DNA of 34,453 nt from Propionibacteriaceae bacterium (GTDB taxonomy: Bacteria; Actinomycetota; Actinomycetes; Propionibacteriales; Propionibacteriaceae): the NCBI GenBank assembly GCA_905372155.1, contig CAJPNZ010000021.1, positions 1 through 34,453 on the forward strand. The letters run 5' to 3'. Position 1 is the stretch's first letter. The number at the start of each line of letters is the position of its first letter. Both the position numbers and the translations under genes were made by a program. The notes beneath the pieces are model-generated. The model was not told the DNA's origin and searched no databases. It saw only the letters and a program-made list of their open reading frames with translations. Shown here one piece after another: positions 24,385 to 31,583 of the stretch.

Positions 24385-25086
24385 ATGATCAGATTTGACG
24401 ATGTTTCCAAGGTCCGTGGCCGCCGGAAAATCCTGGAGGGAGTGGGGTTCGAGGCGAGGCCCGGGCGGGTGACGGGCTTCGTCGGACCGAACGGGGCCGG
24501 CAAGTCATCGAGCCTGCGCATCCTGCTCGGCCTGGACCGGGCCACGACCGGGCACACCACCATGGGCGGCCGGCCCTACCGGGAACTCCGGAACCCGCTG
24601 AGGCACGTCGGCTCCATGCTCGACGGGGCCGCCGCCCACCCGTCCCGCACCGCGCGCGCCCACCTCGAATGGGTGGCGGCCAGCAACGGCATCCCGAGGA
24701 AAAGGGTCCAGCAGGTCCTGGAGGAGGTCGGGTTGGCGGCCGACGCCAATCGGCGGGTGGGCACCTATTCGCTGGGCATGGGGCAGCGGCTCGGATTGGC
24801 GACCGCCCTGCTGGGGAAACCGGAGCGGTTGGTCCTCGACGAACCGGTCAACGGCCTCGACCCGCAGGGGGTCAGGTGGATCCGTCGGCTGCTCAGGGCG
24901 CACGCCGATGCGGGGGGCACGGTGCTGCTGTCCAGCCACCTGATCGGTGAACTGGCGGAGATCGTCGACGACATCGTGATCATCAACGGCGGCCGGATCA
25001 AGGCCTGGGGCGGAGTGGCCGACGTCATGGCGGGTCATCCCAGCCTGGAGGAAGCGTTCTTCGCGCACGTGGAGGCACGCGCATGA
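24385..25086 (+). CDS. ABC transporter ATP-binding protein (BcrA-like)
   Basis: ATPase of a small exporter, 233 residues from the ATG at 24385 (MIRFDDVSKVRGRRKILEGV); the ATG at 24373 would add four residues. Walker A GPNGAGKS is at 34-41, the signature is YSLGMGQRLGLA, Walker B is RLVLDEPVNGLDPQG and the switch His lies in LLSSHLIGEL. The short form without extra domains and the two following permease genes resemble bacitracin/lantibiotic-export systems. The stop overlaps the next start in ATGA. Neither start has a good Shine-Dalgarno. CATGATC is repeated around the two ATGs (24372, 24384), a possible regulator site next to the divergent kinase gene. Confidence 0.92.
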   Translation: MIRFDDVSKVRGRRKILEGVGFEARPGRVTGFVGPNGAGKSSSLRILLGLDRATTGHTTMGGRPYRELRNPLRHVGSMLDGAAAHPSRTARAHLEWVAASNGIPRKRVQQVLEEVGLAADANRRVGTYSLGMGQRLGLATALLGKPERLVLDEPVNGLDPQGVRWIRRLLRAHADAGGTVLLSSHLIGELAEIVDDIVIINGGRIKAWGGVADVMAGHPSLEEAFFAHVEARA

Positions 25087-25856
25087 GGCGGGCGATGCGC
25101 GCCGAGGCGCTGAAACTGTGCACCCTCCCCGGCATCTGGCTGGCCGGTTTGCTGGCCCTGGCGGTCCCGATGCTCCTGGCATGGCTGGCGAGCTCCCAGA
25201 CCAGGCGCGCGGTGGAAACCGGCCAGCTCGGAGCGCTGTACGATACCTCCACGACCGACTCCGGATTCACAGCGCTCACCGTGGCGCAGGTCGGTTTCGT
25301 GGTGCTCGGGGTGCTGTCCGTCTCCAGCGAGTACGTCCGCAATGCCCAGGCCGTCGGGCGGGGCAGGCAACTCACCACCAGCATGGTCGCCACCCCCGGG
25401 GGAGCCAGACGGATGGTCGCGAAACTCACCGTGCTCCTGGGACTCGCCACGGTACTGGCCGTGGCGGCCACCGCGGGCACCCTGGCGGTCGCGCGCTGGG
25501 CACTGGGTGGCGTGGAGGCCACGTGGGGGAACCCCTGGCCCCGGGTCGCGGGGGTGGTGCTCTTCCTGGTGACCATGACAGTGATCGCGGCCGCCCTGGC
25601 CGAACTGGTCCGCGGCGGAACCCTGCCCCTGACGCTGCTGGTGATCAACTCCTCGGCCGTGTCCTTCTCGTTCCTGCTCTCGAAGGTGACCCCACTGGCC
25701 CGCTACGCACCGGACCTTGCGCTGGCCCACACGTTTCTGACCGACACCGCGATCCAGGATCCCCTCAGCCCCGGAGTCGGAGTGCTGGTGGGCGCCGCCT
25801 GGGGTGTTGCCGCCATCATCCTGGCCGTGCTGCTTCACGCCAGAAGGGAGGCCTGA
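25083..25856 (+). CDS. ABC transporter permease (BcrB-like), first subunit
   Basis: Membrane subunit, 257 residues, about six hydrophobic segments. A short basic start (MRRAMRAEALKLCTLPG) leads into WLAGLLALAVPMLLAWLA. Later segments are GFTALTVAQVGFVVLGVL, LTVLLGLATVLAVAATAG, VAGVVLFLVTMTVIAAALAE, LLVINSSAVSFSFLL and VLVGAAWGVAAIILAVLL. The SEYVRNAQAVGRGRQLTTSMVATPGG loop after the second helix is the conserved cytoplasmic stretch of this ABC-2 type group. Overlaps the ATPase gene by four bases and precedes the second permease by one base. Confidence 0.88.
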   Translation: MRRAMRAEALKLCTLPGIWLAGLLALAVPMLLAWLASSQTRRAVETGQLGALYDTSTTDSGFTALTVAQVGFVVLGVLSVSSEYVRNAQAVGRGRQLTTSMVATPGGARRMVAKLTVLLGLATVLAVAATAGTLAVARWALGGVEATWGNPWPRVAGVVLFLVTMTVIAAALAELVRGGTLPLTLLVINSSAVSFSFLLSKVTPLARYAPDLALAHTFLTDTAIQDPLSPGVGVLVGAAWGVAAIILAVLLHARREA

Positions 25857-25857
25857 G

Positions 25858-26505
25858 ATGGCGGTCATCGCGGCGGAGTGGCGCAAACTCGGGCTCCCGG
25901 GCATCTGGCTGGTTGCGGCGCTCACGGTCGCCGGGTCCTGGGCGTTGGCGGCATTGATGTCGGGGCCCGGCGGTTCCGCGCAGACTCTGCAGCTGGTGCC
26001 CTCGTTGACGGCCATGGGGTGCATCCTGCTCGGTGTGTTGGCGGCGACGGGGGAGTACTCCGGAAGACAGGTCGCCACCACCTGTACAGCCATGCCCCGC
26101 CGTTTCCCGGTGGCGGTGGCCAAGGCGCTGACCGCAACGGTGGTGCTGACGGTGACGGCGATGTTGGCCGCGGGCGGGGTGCGTCTGCTGGTTCCCGAGG
26201 GCGAGTGGGCCCTTCCCGGGGCGGTGGCACATCTCGCCGCGATGGGTCTGCTCGGATACGCCATCGGCCTGGTGGCGAGGCAGCTGGTTGCCTCCCTCAC
26301 CACGGCGTTCGTCCTTCTCGTCGTGGCAGGCCCCGTGCTGCGGCCCTACACCAAGCTGGCGACCTGGCTGCCCGGTTCCGTCGGGGCCGACCTGTTCGCG
26401 CCCGATCCGACGCATCCCCTGGCGGAATCGGCGGGAGCCCTGGCCGGGTGGGTGCTGGGATTCTGGGCGATCGCCGCGGTGGCCTGGGCCCGTCGCGACG
26501 CCTGA
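25858..26505 (+). CDS. ABC transporter permease (BcrB-like), second subunit
   Basis: Second membrane subunit, 215 residues. The start at 25858 is set by AAGGGAGG about five bases upstream and by the one-base gap to the previous stop. It begins AVIAAEWRKLGLPGIWLVAALTVAG, the same KL-LPGIWL opening as its neighbour, so the two permeases are ancient duplicates. The ATGEYSGRQVATTCTAMPRRF loop is the counterpart of the SEYVRN loop. It has fewer hydrophobic segments than the first subunit. It probably forms a heterodimer with it on the single ATPase. Substrate unknown. Confidence 0.88.
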   Translation: MAVIAAEWRKLGLPGIWLVAALTVAGSWALAALMSGPGGSAQTLQLVPSLTAMGCILLGVLAATGEYSGRQVATTCTAMPRRFPVAVAKALTATVVLTVTAMLAAGGVRLLVPEGEWALPGAVAHLAAMGLLGYAIGLVARQLVASLTTAFVLLVVAGPVLRPYTKLATWLPGSVGADLFAPDPTHPLAESAGALAGWVLGFWAIAAVAWARRDA

Positions 26506-26529
26506 CCGGGGAAAGCCCTTGCCGGGGTG

Positions 26530-26535
26530 TATCCT
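26530..26535 (+). promoter_or_regulatory. Candidate -10 box for leaderless padR-CPBP transcript
   Basis: TATCCT ends six bases before the ATG at 26542. No Shine-Dalgarno precedes the gene. Confidence 0.45.
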
Positions 26536-26541
26536 CACACC

Positions 26542-27069
26542 ATGAAACCCTCCGAATCGGACCATTCGCTTCGGCCGGTCTCGTTCATCGTCCTGGGAAT
26601 GCTCGCGACCGCGGGTCCCATGACCTCGTACGAGCTGGAACACAACGCACGGATCTCTGTCGGGTTCTTCTGGCCCTTCCCGCACTCGCAGCTCTACGCC
26701 GAACCCAGGAAACTGGTGGAGGCGGGGCTGGTGGACGTGGAATCCGAGGAGGGCGGGCGGCGACGCCGGGTCTACTCGATCACGGAGGACGGGCTCCGTG
26801 CCCTGCGCGGCTGGCTGCAACGACCCGCTGACGCCGCGCAGACTCGGGATCCCGCCCTCCTGCAACTGTTCTTCGCCGACGCGGACCCGGCCATCGTCGG
26901 TCCCCTCGCGAGGCGAAAGGTGGCTGAACTGGAATCCAGACTGGAGTTCCTGGAACGCGATGATCTCGGCGGGGACCGTCCCCACCACCGCATGGTGCTG
27001 GCCTGGGGGCGGGCGCAGACCCGCAGCAACCTGGAGTTCTGGCGGAGCATTGCTGAGGAGGCGGAATGA
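26542..27069 (+). CDS. PadR-family transcriptional regulator
   Basis: Winged-helix repressor family that often responds to toxic small molecules and controls neighbouring transport genes. 175 residues. The DNA-binding domain covers about 12-95: FIVLGMLATAGPMTSYELEH, the recognition-helix region FFWPFPHSQLYAEPRKLVEAGLV and the wing SEEGGRRRRVYSITEDGLRALRGWL. The C-terminal helical dimerisation part (VAELESRLEFLERDD) makes it a PadR-s2-like long form. Its stop overlaps the CPBP gene start (ATGA), so both are one transcript. The ABC permease ends 36 bases upstream; the operon may read through. Confidence 0.9.
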   Translation: MKPSESDHSLRPVSFIVLGMLATAGPMTSYELEHNARISVGFFWPFPHSQLYAEPRKLVEAGLVDVESEEGGRRRRVYSITEDGLRALRGWLQRPADAAQTRDPALLQLFFADADPAIVGPLARRKVAELESRLEFLERDDLGGDRPHHRMVLAWGRAQTRSNLEFWRSIAEEAE

Positions 27070-27899
27070 AGAACTGGTTGCGGTCACACCCCCTGGGCGG
27101 TTACATCGCCCTGGCCTACGCGGGTTCCTGGATCCTGTGGCTGCCCGCCCTGTTGGGGCGGAAAAACCTGGGGCTGTTGCCCTACGAGCTCCCCGTGGCG
27201 ACGAGCGTCGTGTTGAATCAACTCGCCCTGTTCGCCGGGCCTTTCCTGGCTTCCTTGGTGATGACCCGGTTGACGACCGGGTCGCTGAAGAACTGGACGG
27301 CCTCCCTGCTGCGTTGGCGGGTGCCGCCGGTGGCCTATCTGCTGGCCCTGGTGGCGATCCCAGCGGCCGTGATTGCGGTCCTGGCAATTCTGCCGGGCGA
27401 AACGGCGGGCGGACCCGAACTCGCCGGCCCTGCCCTGGTCATCGCCCCTCTGGTGATGGGGGTGGCGTACCTGATCGGCGGGCCGCTCCAGGAGGAGGTG
27501 GGGTGGCGGGGATTCGCGCTGCCCAGGCTGCAGGAACGCACCTCACCGCTTCCGGCCGCCGTGATCCTCGGGATCGTCTGGGGAGGCTGGCACCTGCCCC
27601 TGTTCCTGATCGCGGAATGGGAGACGACCCCGCACCGGGACGTGGGTGACCTGTTTGCCTTCCTCGCGTTCACGGTTGCGGCGTCGATCGTCCTGTCCTG
27701 GATCACCAACACGGCGCGCGGATCCGTTCTCCTCGCGATCCTCGCCCACAATGCGATCAACTGGGCGTTGAGCGTGTGGGAGAAGGCGACTGGCCAGAAG
27801 GTGACGAGCCTGTGGCCGGCGGTGCTGGGGCTGGCCGTTCTGGCGGTGATCGCCGTCGCCGTGACCCGGGGCCGGCTGGGGCACCGGAGTGCTCAGTGA
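27066..27899 (+). CDS. CPBP-family intramembrane metalloprotease (Abi/CaaX-like)
   Basis: Multi-pass membrane protein of 277 residues with the CPBP glutamic protease motifs: Glu143-Glu144 and Arg148 in LQEEVGWRGFALPRLQ, His176 in VWGGWHLPLF, and His228 with Asn232 in LAHNAINW. About seven to eight membrane helices. Bacterial members include bacteriocin self-immunity proteins and proteins of unknown substrate. It is coupled by ATGA to the PadR regulator and follows a bacitracin-type transporter and a two-component system, so a role in peptide stress or immunity is likely but inferred from context. Its stop overlaps the DUF4143 remnant on the other strand. Confidence 0.92.
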   Translation: MKNWLRSHPLGGYIALAYAGSWILWLPALLGRKNLGLLPYELPVATSVVLNQLALFAGPFLASLVMTRLTTGSLKNWTASLLRWRVPPVAYLLALVAIPAAVIAVLAILPGETAGGPELAGPALVIAPLVMGVAYLIGGPLQEEVGWRGFALPRLQERTSPLPAAVILGIVWGGWHLPLFLIAEWETTPHRDVGDLFAFLAFTVAASIVLSWITNTARGSVLLAILAHNAINWALSVWEKATGQKVTSLWPAVLGLAVLAVIAVAVTRGRLGHRSAQ

Positions 27900-28177
27900 T
27901 CCCAGAGAGCCGAAACGGGCACGCTCCAGAAACCGGGCCCCATCCTCACGGTCCTGGGATGCATGTTCAAGACGATGCCCCCGCGGAAACGGCCGCCGAT
28001 CCGGTCCCTGAGTTTCTTCAGGTGCGTGAAGTGTTCCGATCTCGGTGTCTGGGTGGCCTTGACCTCCAATTCCCAGACGCGCCCGTCCGCTGAGTAAACC
28101 GGGGTTCTCTCCGGGCGATGCAGGTCAGTGGAACCGGTCAGTAGGAAACCTCCGGGGTGGCGGTCCCGGATGCGCAT
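27893..28177 (-). pseudogene. Remnant of a DUF4143-type AAA ATPase gene
   Basis: The reading frame contains two separate pieces of the DUF4143 ATPase family joined together. RIRDRHPGGFLLTGSTDL matches the segment just before the end of the AAA domain. VWELEVKATQTPRSEHF, HLKKLRDRIGGRFRGGIVLN and FWSVPVSALW match the extreme C-terminal nuclease-like part. The P-loop, the rest of the AAA core and most of the DUF4143 region, normally some 250-300 residues, are missing, so an internal deletion is likely. The open frame continues upstream to 28324 into the oxidoreductase gene but shows no family similarity there. Family assignment is from memory of the motif pattern. Confidence 0.65.
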
Positions 28178-28199
28178 GGGAACGATATTACGCGCGACA

Positions 28200-28234
28200 T
28201 TGTGGTTCTGCACTCGACTCGTTGTGGTTCTGCA
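28200..28234. repeat. Short direct repeat between the ATPase remnant and the oxidoreductase gene
   Basis: TTGTGGTTCTGCA occurs at 28200-28212 and again at 28222-28234, nine bases apart, directly after the oxidoreductase stop (minus strand). It may mark the junction of the deletion or insertion that produced the remnant. Confidence 0.6.
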
Positions 28235-28236
28235 GG

Positions 28237-31020
28237 TCAGGCGGAGCGGGCCGGATGGGTCGCCAACAGCTCGGCCAGGCTCATCGAGTCGCGGCCTGCC
28301 AGACCCTTCAGTTGGGTCTGGCAACTGAAACCGTCGGCCAGGACTATGGCCTCCGGGTTGGCCGTCACCGCGGGCCCGAGGTCGTGTTCGAAGACCTTCA
28401 CGCTCACCTCATGGTGGCCGATCTCGACGCCGAAGTTCCCGGCCAGCCCGCAGCAGCCACCCACCTGCACCAGTTCCGCCCCCGTCGCCTTCAACAAGGC
28501 CCGGTCAGCCTGCCATCCGATCACGGAGGCGTGGTGGCAGTGGGGCTGGGCGACGATGGTGTGCCCGGACAGGTCCGGGGGCAGGAAGTCGGGATCCTTG
28601 GCCAGGAACTCCGCCAAGGTCAGGACCTTCCCTTTCAACGCCTTCACGTTGGTGTCCCCGGGCAGCAGCTCGGGCGCGTCAGAGCGCCACACGCTGGTGC
28701 AACTCGGCTCCACCCCGACGATCGGAATGCCCTGTCCGACGAACGGCGCCAGCACGGCGGCGGCGTGCCTGAGCTGGCGGCGGGCGCCGTCGAGCTGGCC
28801 CGTCGAGATCCAGGTCAGGCCGCAGCAGGCCTTTTCATTCAGCGCCCGGGGTTCGTAGCCGAGACGGGCCAGGACCTGCACCACCGCGGCGAAGGAGTTC
28901 GACTCGAAGCAGTCGCTGAACGAATCCACCCAGATCAGGACGGGGCCCTTGCCCCCACCCTCCGGCAGCGTGGTGCGGCGGCGGGCGGAACGCGACGCGA
29001 AACGCGGGATCTGCCGCCGCCCGTCAACCCCGGCGGCCCACTTCATCAGGCTCCCCAACCCGGGGGCGGCACCGACGACGTTGATGAGCGGCCCGATGCC
29101 GGGGAGTTTCGTGATGAGACGTCCCCAGCGCGGCAGCCAGCCCAAGGAGTAGTGGTTCCGGGGCCGCAACCGTCCCTTGAGACGCTCATGGGTGACGCGC
29201 GACTTGTAGGCGGCCATGTCGATTCCCGTGGGGCAGTCGCGGGAGCAGCCCTTGCAGGACAGGCACAGGTCGAGGGCCTCGGCCACCTCACGTGAACGCC
29301 AGCCCCCCGTGATGAGGGAGCCGTTGACCATCTCCTGCAACGCCCTGGCCCGGCCCCGCGTGGAGTCCTTCTCGTCGCGGGTGGCCTGATAGCTCGGGCA
29401 CATCACCCCGCCGGAGGCTGTGGTGTCGGACAGGCACTTGCCGACCCCTGAGCACTGGTGCACCCGGGCCACGAACTCGGGATCCTCCAGGTTCAGGGGG
29501 GAAACGGTTGCCGCCACCATCCGGAGGTTGGAGTCGGTGGGTTCGGGATCGACCAGCACACCCGGATTGAGCAGGTTCTCGGGGTCGAACAGGTGCTTGA
29601 CCGCGCCGAACAGTTTCAGGGCCTCAGGGGAGTACATCCGTGGCAGCAGCTCCGAACGGGCGCGCCCGTCGCCGTGCTCGCCGGACATCGAACCGCCGTG
29701 GGAGGCCACCATCTCGGCGGCCTCCAGCATGAAGGCGCGATACCGGGCCCGGCCGTCGGGGGCCTCGAAGGGGAAGTCGATGCGTGAGTGGACACAGCCG
29801 TCGCCGAAGTGCCCGTAGGGCAGCGAGTGCAGGCCGTGCCGGGCCAGGAGGGCCTCGAAGTCGCGCAGGTAGTCGCCCAGGTGCTCCGGGGGCACGGCCG
29901 CGTCCTCCCAGCTCCCGTAGGCGGGTTTGTCCAGCGACACCCCGGCCAGCCCTGCCCCGTCGGCTCGCAGTTTCCACAGCGACGCGGCCTGCTCCTGATC
30001 CTCGACGATCCACCCGGCCCGGGTGTCGGCCTCGGCGAGGAGCGCCTCGGCGCGGTCGCGGATCTCCGCGGGATCCTCCCCGGCCAGTTCGACGAACATC
30101 CAGCCCTCGCCCGCGGGCAGCCGGCCGACGGAATCGGCACCCCGTTTGCGGATCACCACGTCAACGATGCGCCGGTCCAGCCCCTCGCAGGCGGTGGGGC
30201 GGAACTTCAGCAGCCGGGAGATGTCGTCCCCGGCACGATCCATCGACGGGTAGCCGAGCGCCACCATGAGGCGATGCGAGGGGTCGGGCGTCAGACGCAC
30301 CGTGGCCCGGGTGATGATCCCCAGGGTGCCCTCGGTGCCCGCGAAGAACTTCGCCACGTCGAATTTCTTCTCCGGTAGCAGGTGCTCCATCGAATACCCG
30401 GAGACCTGCCGGGAGAAACGACCGAACTCGGTGCGGATCACACCCAGGTGGGCCATCACCAGCGAACGCAGCTCGGGGAAGTCGTCGCGGCCCAGAACCC
30501 GCAGCTGGCCGTGGCCGTCGATGATCTCCAGTTCCACCACGTTGTCGGACATGCGACCGTAGCCGAGGGCCCGCGGCCCGCAGGCGTTGTTCCCGATCAT
30601 CCCGCCGACGGTGCAGCGCGACGAGGTGGACGGGTCCGGGCCGAGCCTCAAACCGTGGGGGGCGGCCGCCCGCTGGAGGGTTTCCTGCACCACCCCCGGG
30701 TCGATCACGGCGGTGCGGGTTCGTTCGTCGACGACGTGGATGCGGTTCAGGTGTTTGGCGACGTCTATCACGAGGCCCGCTCCGACCGCGTTGCCCGCGC
30801 ACGAGGTGCCCGCGCCGCGCACGGTGACGGGGAGGCGGCACTCCAGGGCCGCCCGCACGAGCGCGATCAGTTGGTCGCGGTTCTCGGGGCGGGCAACCAC
30901 CAAGGGGGGGACCCGGTAGAGGGAGGCGTCGGAGGAGTAGATGCCGCGGGTGAGGGCTGAATCGTCCAGCAGGTGTGTCAGGTCGCCGAGTCGGTCACGA
31001 AGCAGCTCGACTGGGTTCAC
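28237..31020 (-). CDS. FAD-linked oxidase with 4Fe-4S and CCG domains (D-2-hydroxyacid dehydrogenase type)
   Basis: Large flavin/iron-sulfur dehydrogenase, 927 residues, of the group that fuses GlcD-like, ferredoxin-like and GlcF-like parts (relatives: YdiJ and D-lactate dehydrogenases). The FAD-binding domain has VRGAGTSCAGNAVGAGLVIDV and the CTVGGMIGNNACGPRALGYG loop. An FAD-oxidase C domain (about 230-480) has FGDGCVHSRIDFPF and SGEHGDGRARSELL. Iron-sulfur ligands follow in CSGVGKC...CPSY (about 518-540) and CLSCKGCSRDCPTG (about 580). Two cysteine-rich CCG motifs are EKACCGLTW and VGGCCGLAGNFG. It probably oxidises a D-2-hydroxy acid and passes electrons to the membrane pool. The GTG start overlaps the MarR stop by four bases (GTGA). 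Confidence 0.92.
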   Translation of the reverse strand: MNPVELLRDRLGDLTHLLDDSALTRGIYSSDASLYRVPPLVVARPENRDQLIALVRAALECRLPVTVRGAGTSCAGNAVGAGLVIDVAKHLNRIHVVDERTRTAVIDPGVVQETLQRAAAPHGLRLGPDPSTSSRCTVGGMIGNNACGPRALGYGRMSDNVVELEIIDGHGQLRVLGRDDFPELRSLVMAHLGVIRTEFGRFSRQVSGYSMEHLLPEKKFDVAKFFAGTEGTLGIITRATVRLTPDPSHRLMVALGYPSMDRAGDDISRLLKFRPTACEGLDRRIVDVVIRKRGADSVGRLPAGEGWMFVELAGEDPAEIRDRAEALLAEADTRAGWIVEDQEQAASLWKLRADGAGLAGVSLDKPAYGSWEDAAVPPEHLGDYLRDFEALLARHGLHSLPYGHFGDGCVHSRIDFPFEAPDGRARYRAFMLEAAEMVASHGGSMSGEHGDGRARSELLPRMYSPEALKLFGAVKHLFDPENLLNPGVLVDPEPTDSNLRMVAATVSPLNLEDPEFVARVHQCSGVGKCLSDTTASGGVMCPSYQATRDEKDSTRGRARALQEMVNGSLITGGWRSREVAEALDLCLSCKGCSRDCPTGIDMAAYKSRVTHERLKGRLRPRNHYSLGWLPRWGRLITKLPGIGPLINVVGAAPGLGSLMKWAAGVDGRRQIPRFASRSARRRTTLPEGGGKGPVLIWVDSFSDCFESNSFAAVVQVLARLGYEPRALNEKACCGLTWISTGQLDGARRQLRHAAAVLAPFVGQGIPIVGVEPSCTSVWRSDAPELLPGDTNVKALKGKVLTLAEFLAKDPDFLPPDLSGHTIVAQPHCHHASVIGWQADRALLKATGAELVQVGGCCGLAGNFGVEIGHHEVSVKVFEHDLGPAVTANPEAIVLADGFSCQTQLKGLAGRDSMSLAELLATHPARSA

Positions 31021-31481
31021 GGATGCTCATCGTAGTCCGGTACCGCCAGGATGGCGTCGCAGGCGCGGCCCAAGGCCTTCAGGTCCCCGGGTTCAATGGC
31101 GTCTATCAGGATCCGGCGTACCGCCGCCACGTGCCCGGGGGCGACCTGGGAGAGGAAACGCATTCCTTCCGCCGTCAGTGACGCAAGTACCCCTCGTCCG
31201 TCGTCGGTGCAGTTGGCGCGTTCCGCGTGTCCCCGGGCCTCGAGACGCTTGACCGTGTGTGTCAAGCGGGAGCGCGACTGACTGACCGCGTGGGCGAGCT
31301 CGCTCATGCGTAACTGTTGGCCCGGGGCCTCCGAGAGCGTAACGAGTATCTCGTATTCCGCCAGATCCAGACCGGCCAGTCGGAGGTCCGCGTCGAGGTA
31401 ACTCTGTATGCGATGAGTGGCGCGAAGCCAAGCACGCCAAGTCCGCTGCTGATCATCGTCTAACCATTCAACCTTGGTCAC
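31017..31481 (-). CDS. MarR-family transcriptional regulator
   Basis: Dimeric winged-helix regulator, 154 residues from the GTG at 31481; the in-frame ATG at 31541 would add 20 residues that look unlike the family. The domain runs LRATHRIQSYLDADLRLAGLDLAEYEILVTLSEAP, then the recognition region LRMSELAHAVSQSRSRLTHTVKRLEARG and the wing RANCTDDGRGVLASLTAEG. TAGGAT ends eight bases before the GTG, giving a probable leaderless mRNA that continues into the coupled oxidoreductase gene. It is divergent from the acyl-CoA ligase gene. ACCAT-GGGG-ATGGT (31496-31509) next to its -10 box could be an operator. Confidence 0.92.
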   Translation of the reverse strand: MTKVEWLDDDQQRTWRAWLRATHRIQSYLDADLRLAGLDLAEYEILVTLSEAPGQQLRMSELAHAVSQSRSRLTHTVKRLEARGHAERANCTDDGRGVLASLTAEGMRFLSQVAPGHVAAVRRILIDAIEPGDLKALGRACDAILAVPDYDEHP

Positions 31482-31489
31482 AGTTCGCA

Positions 31490-31495
31490 ATCCTA
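31490..31495 (-). promoter_or_regulatory. Candidate -10 box of the marR-oxidoreductase transcript
   Basis: TAGGAT inside GGTTAGGATTGCG on the minus strand, eight bases before the GTG. The same GGTTAGG core occurs at the divergent acyl-CoA ligase promoter. Confidence 0.5.
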
Positions 31496-31549
31496 ACCAT
31501 GGGGATGGTCCTTTCGTGGCCAGTTGTGTAAAGACCTCCATAATTCGGT

Positions 31550-31555
31550 TAGGCT
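31550..31555 (+). promoter_or_regulatory. Candidate -10 box of the acyl-CoA ligase gene
   Basis: TAGGCT inside CGGTTAGGCTCGC mirrors the marR box on the other strand. A start near 31562 would give a leader of about 22 nt that includes the Shine-Dalgarno TTAGGAG. Confidence 0.4.
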
Positions 31556-31583
31556 CGCAACGCCGTGTTCCTTAGGAGTGTTG

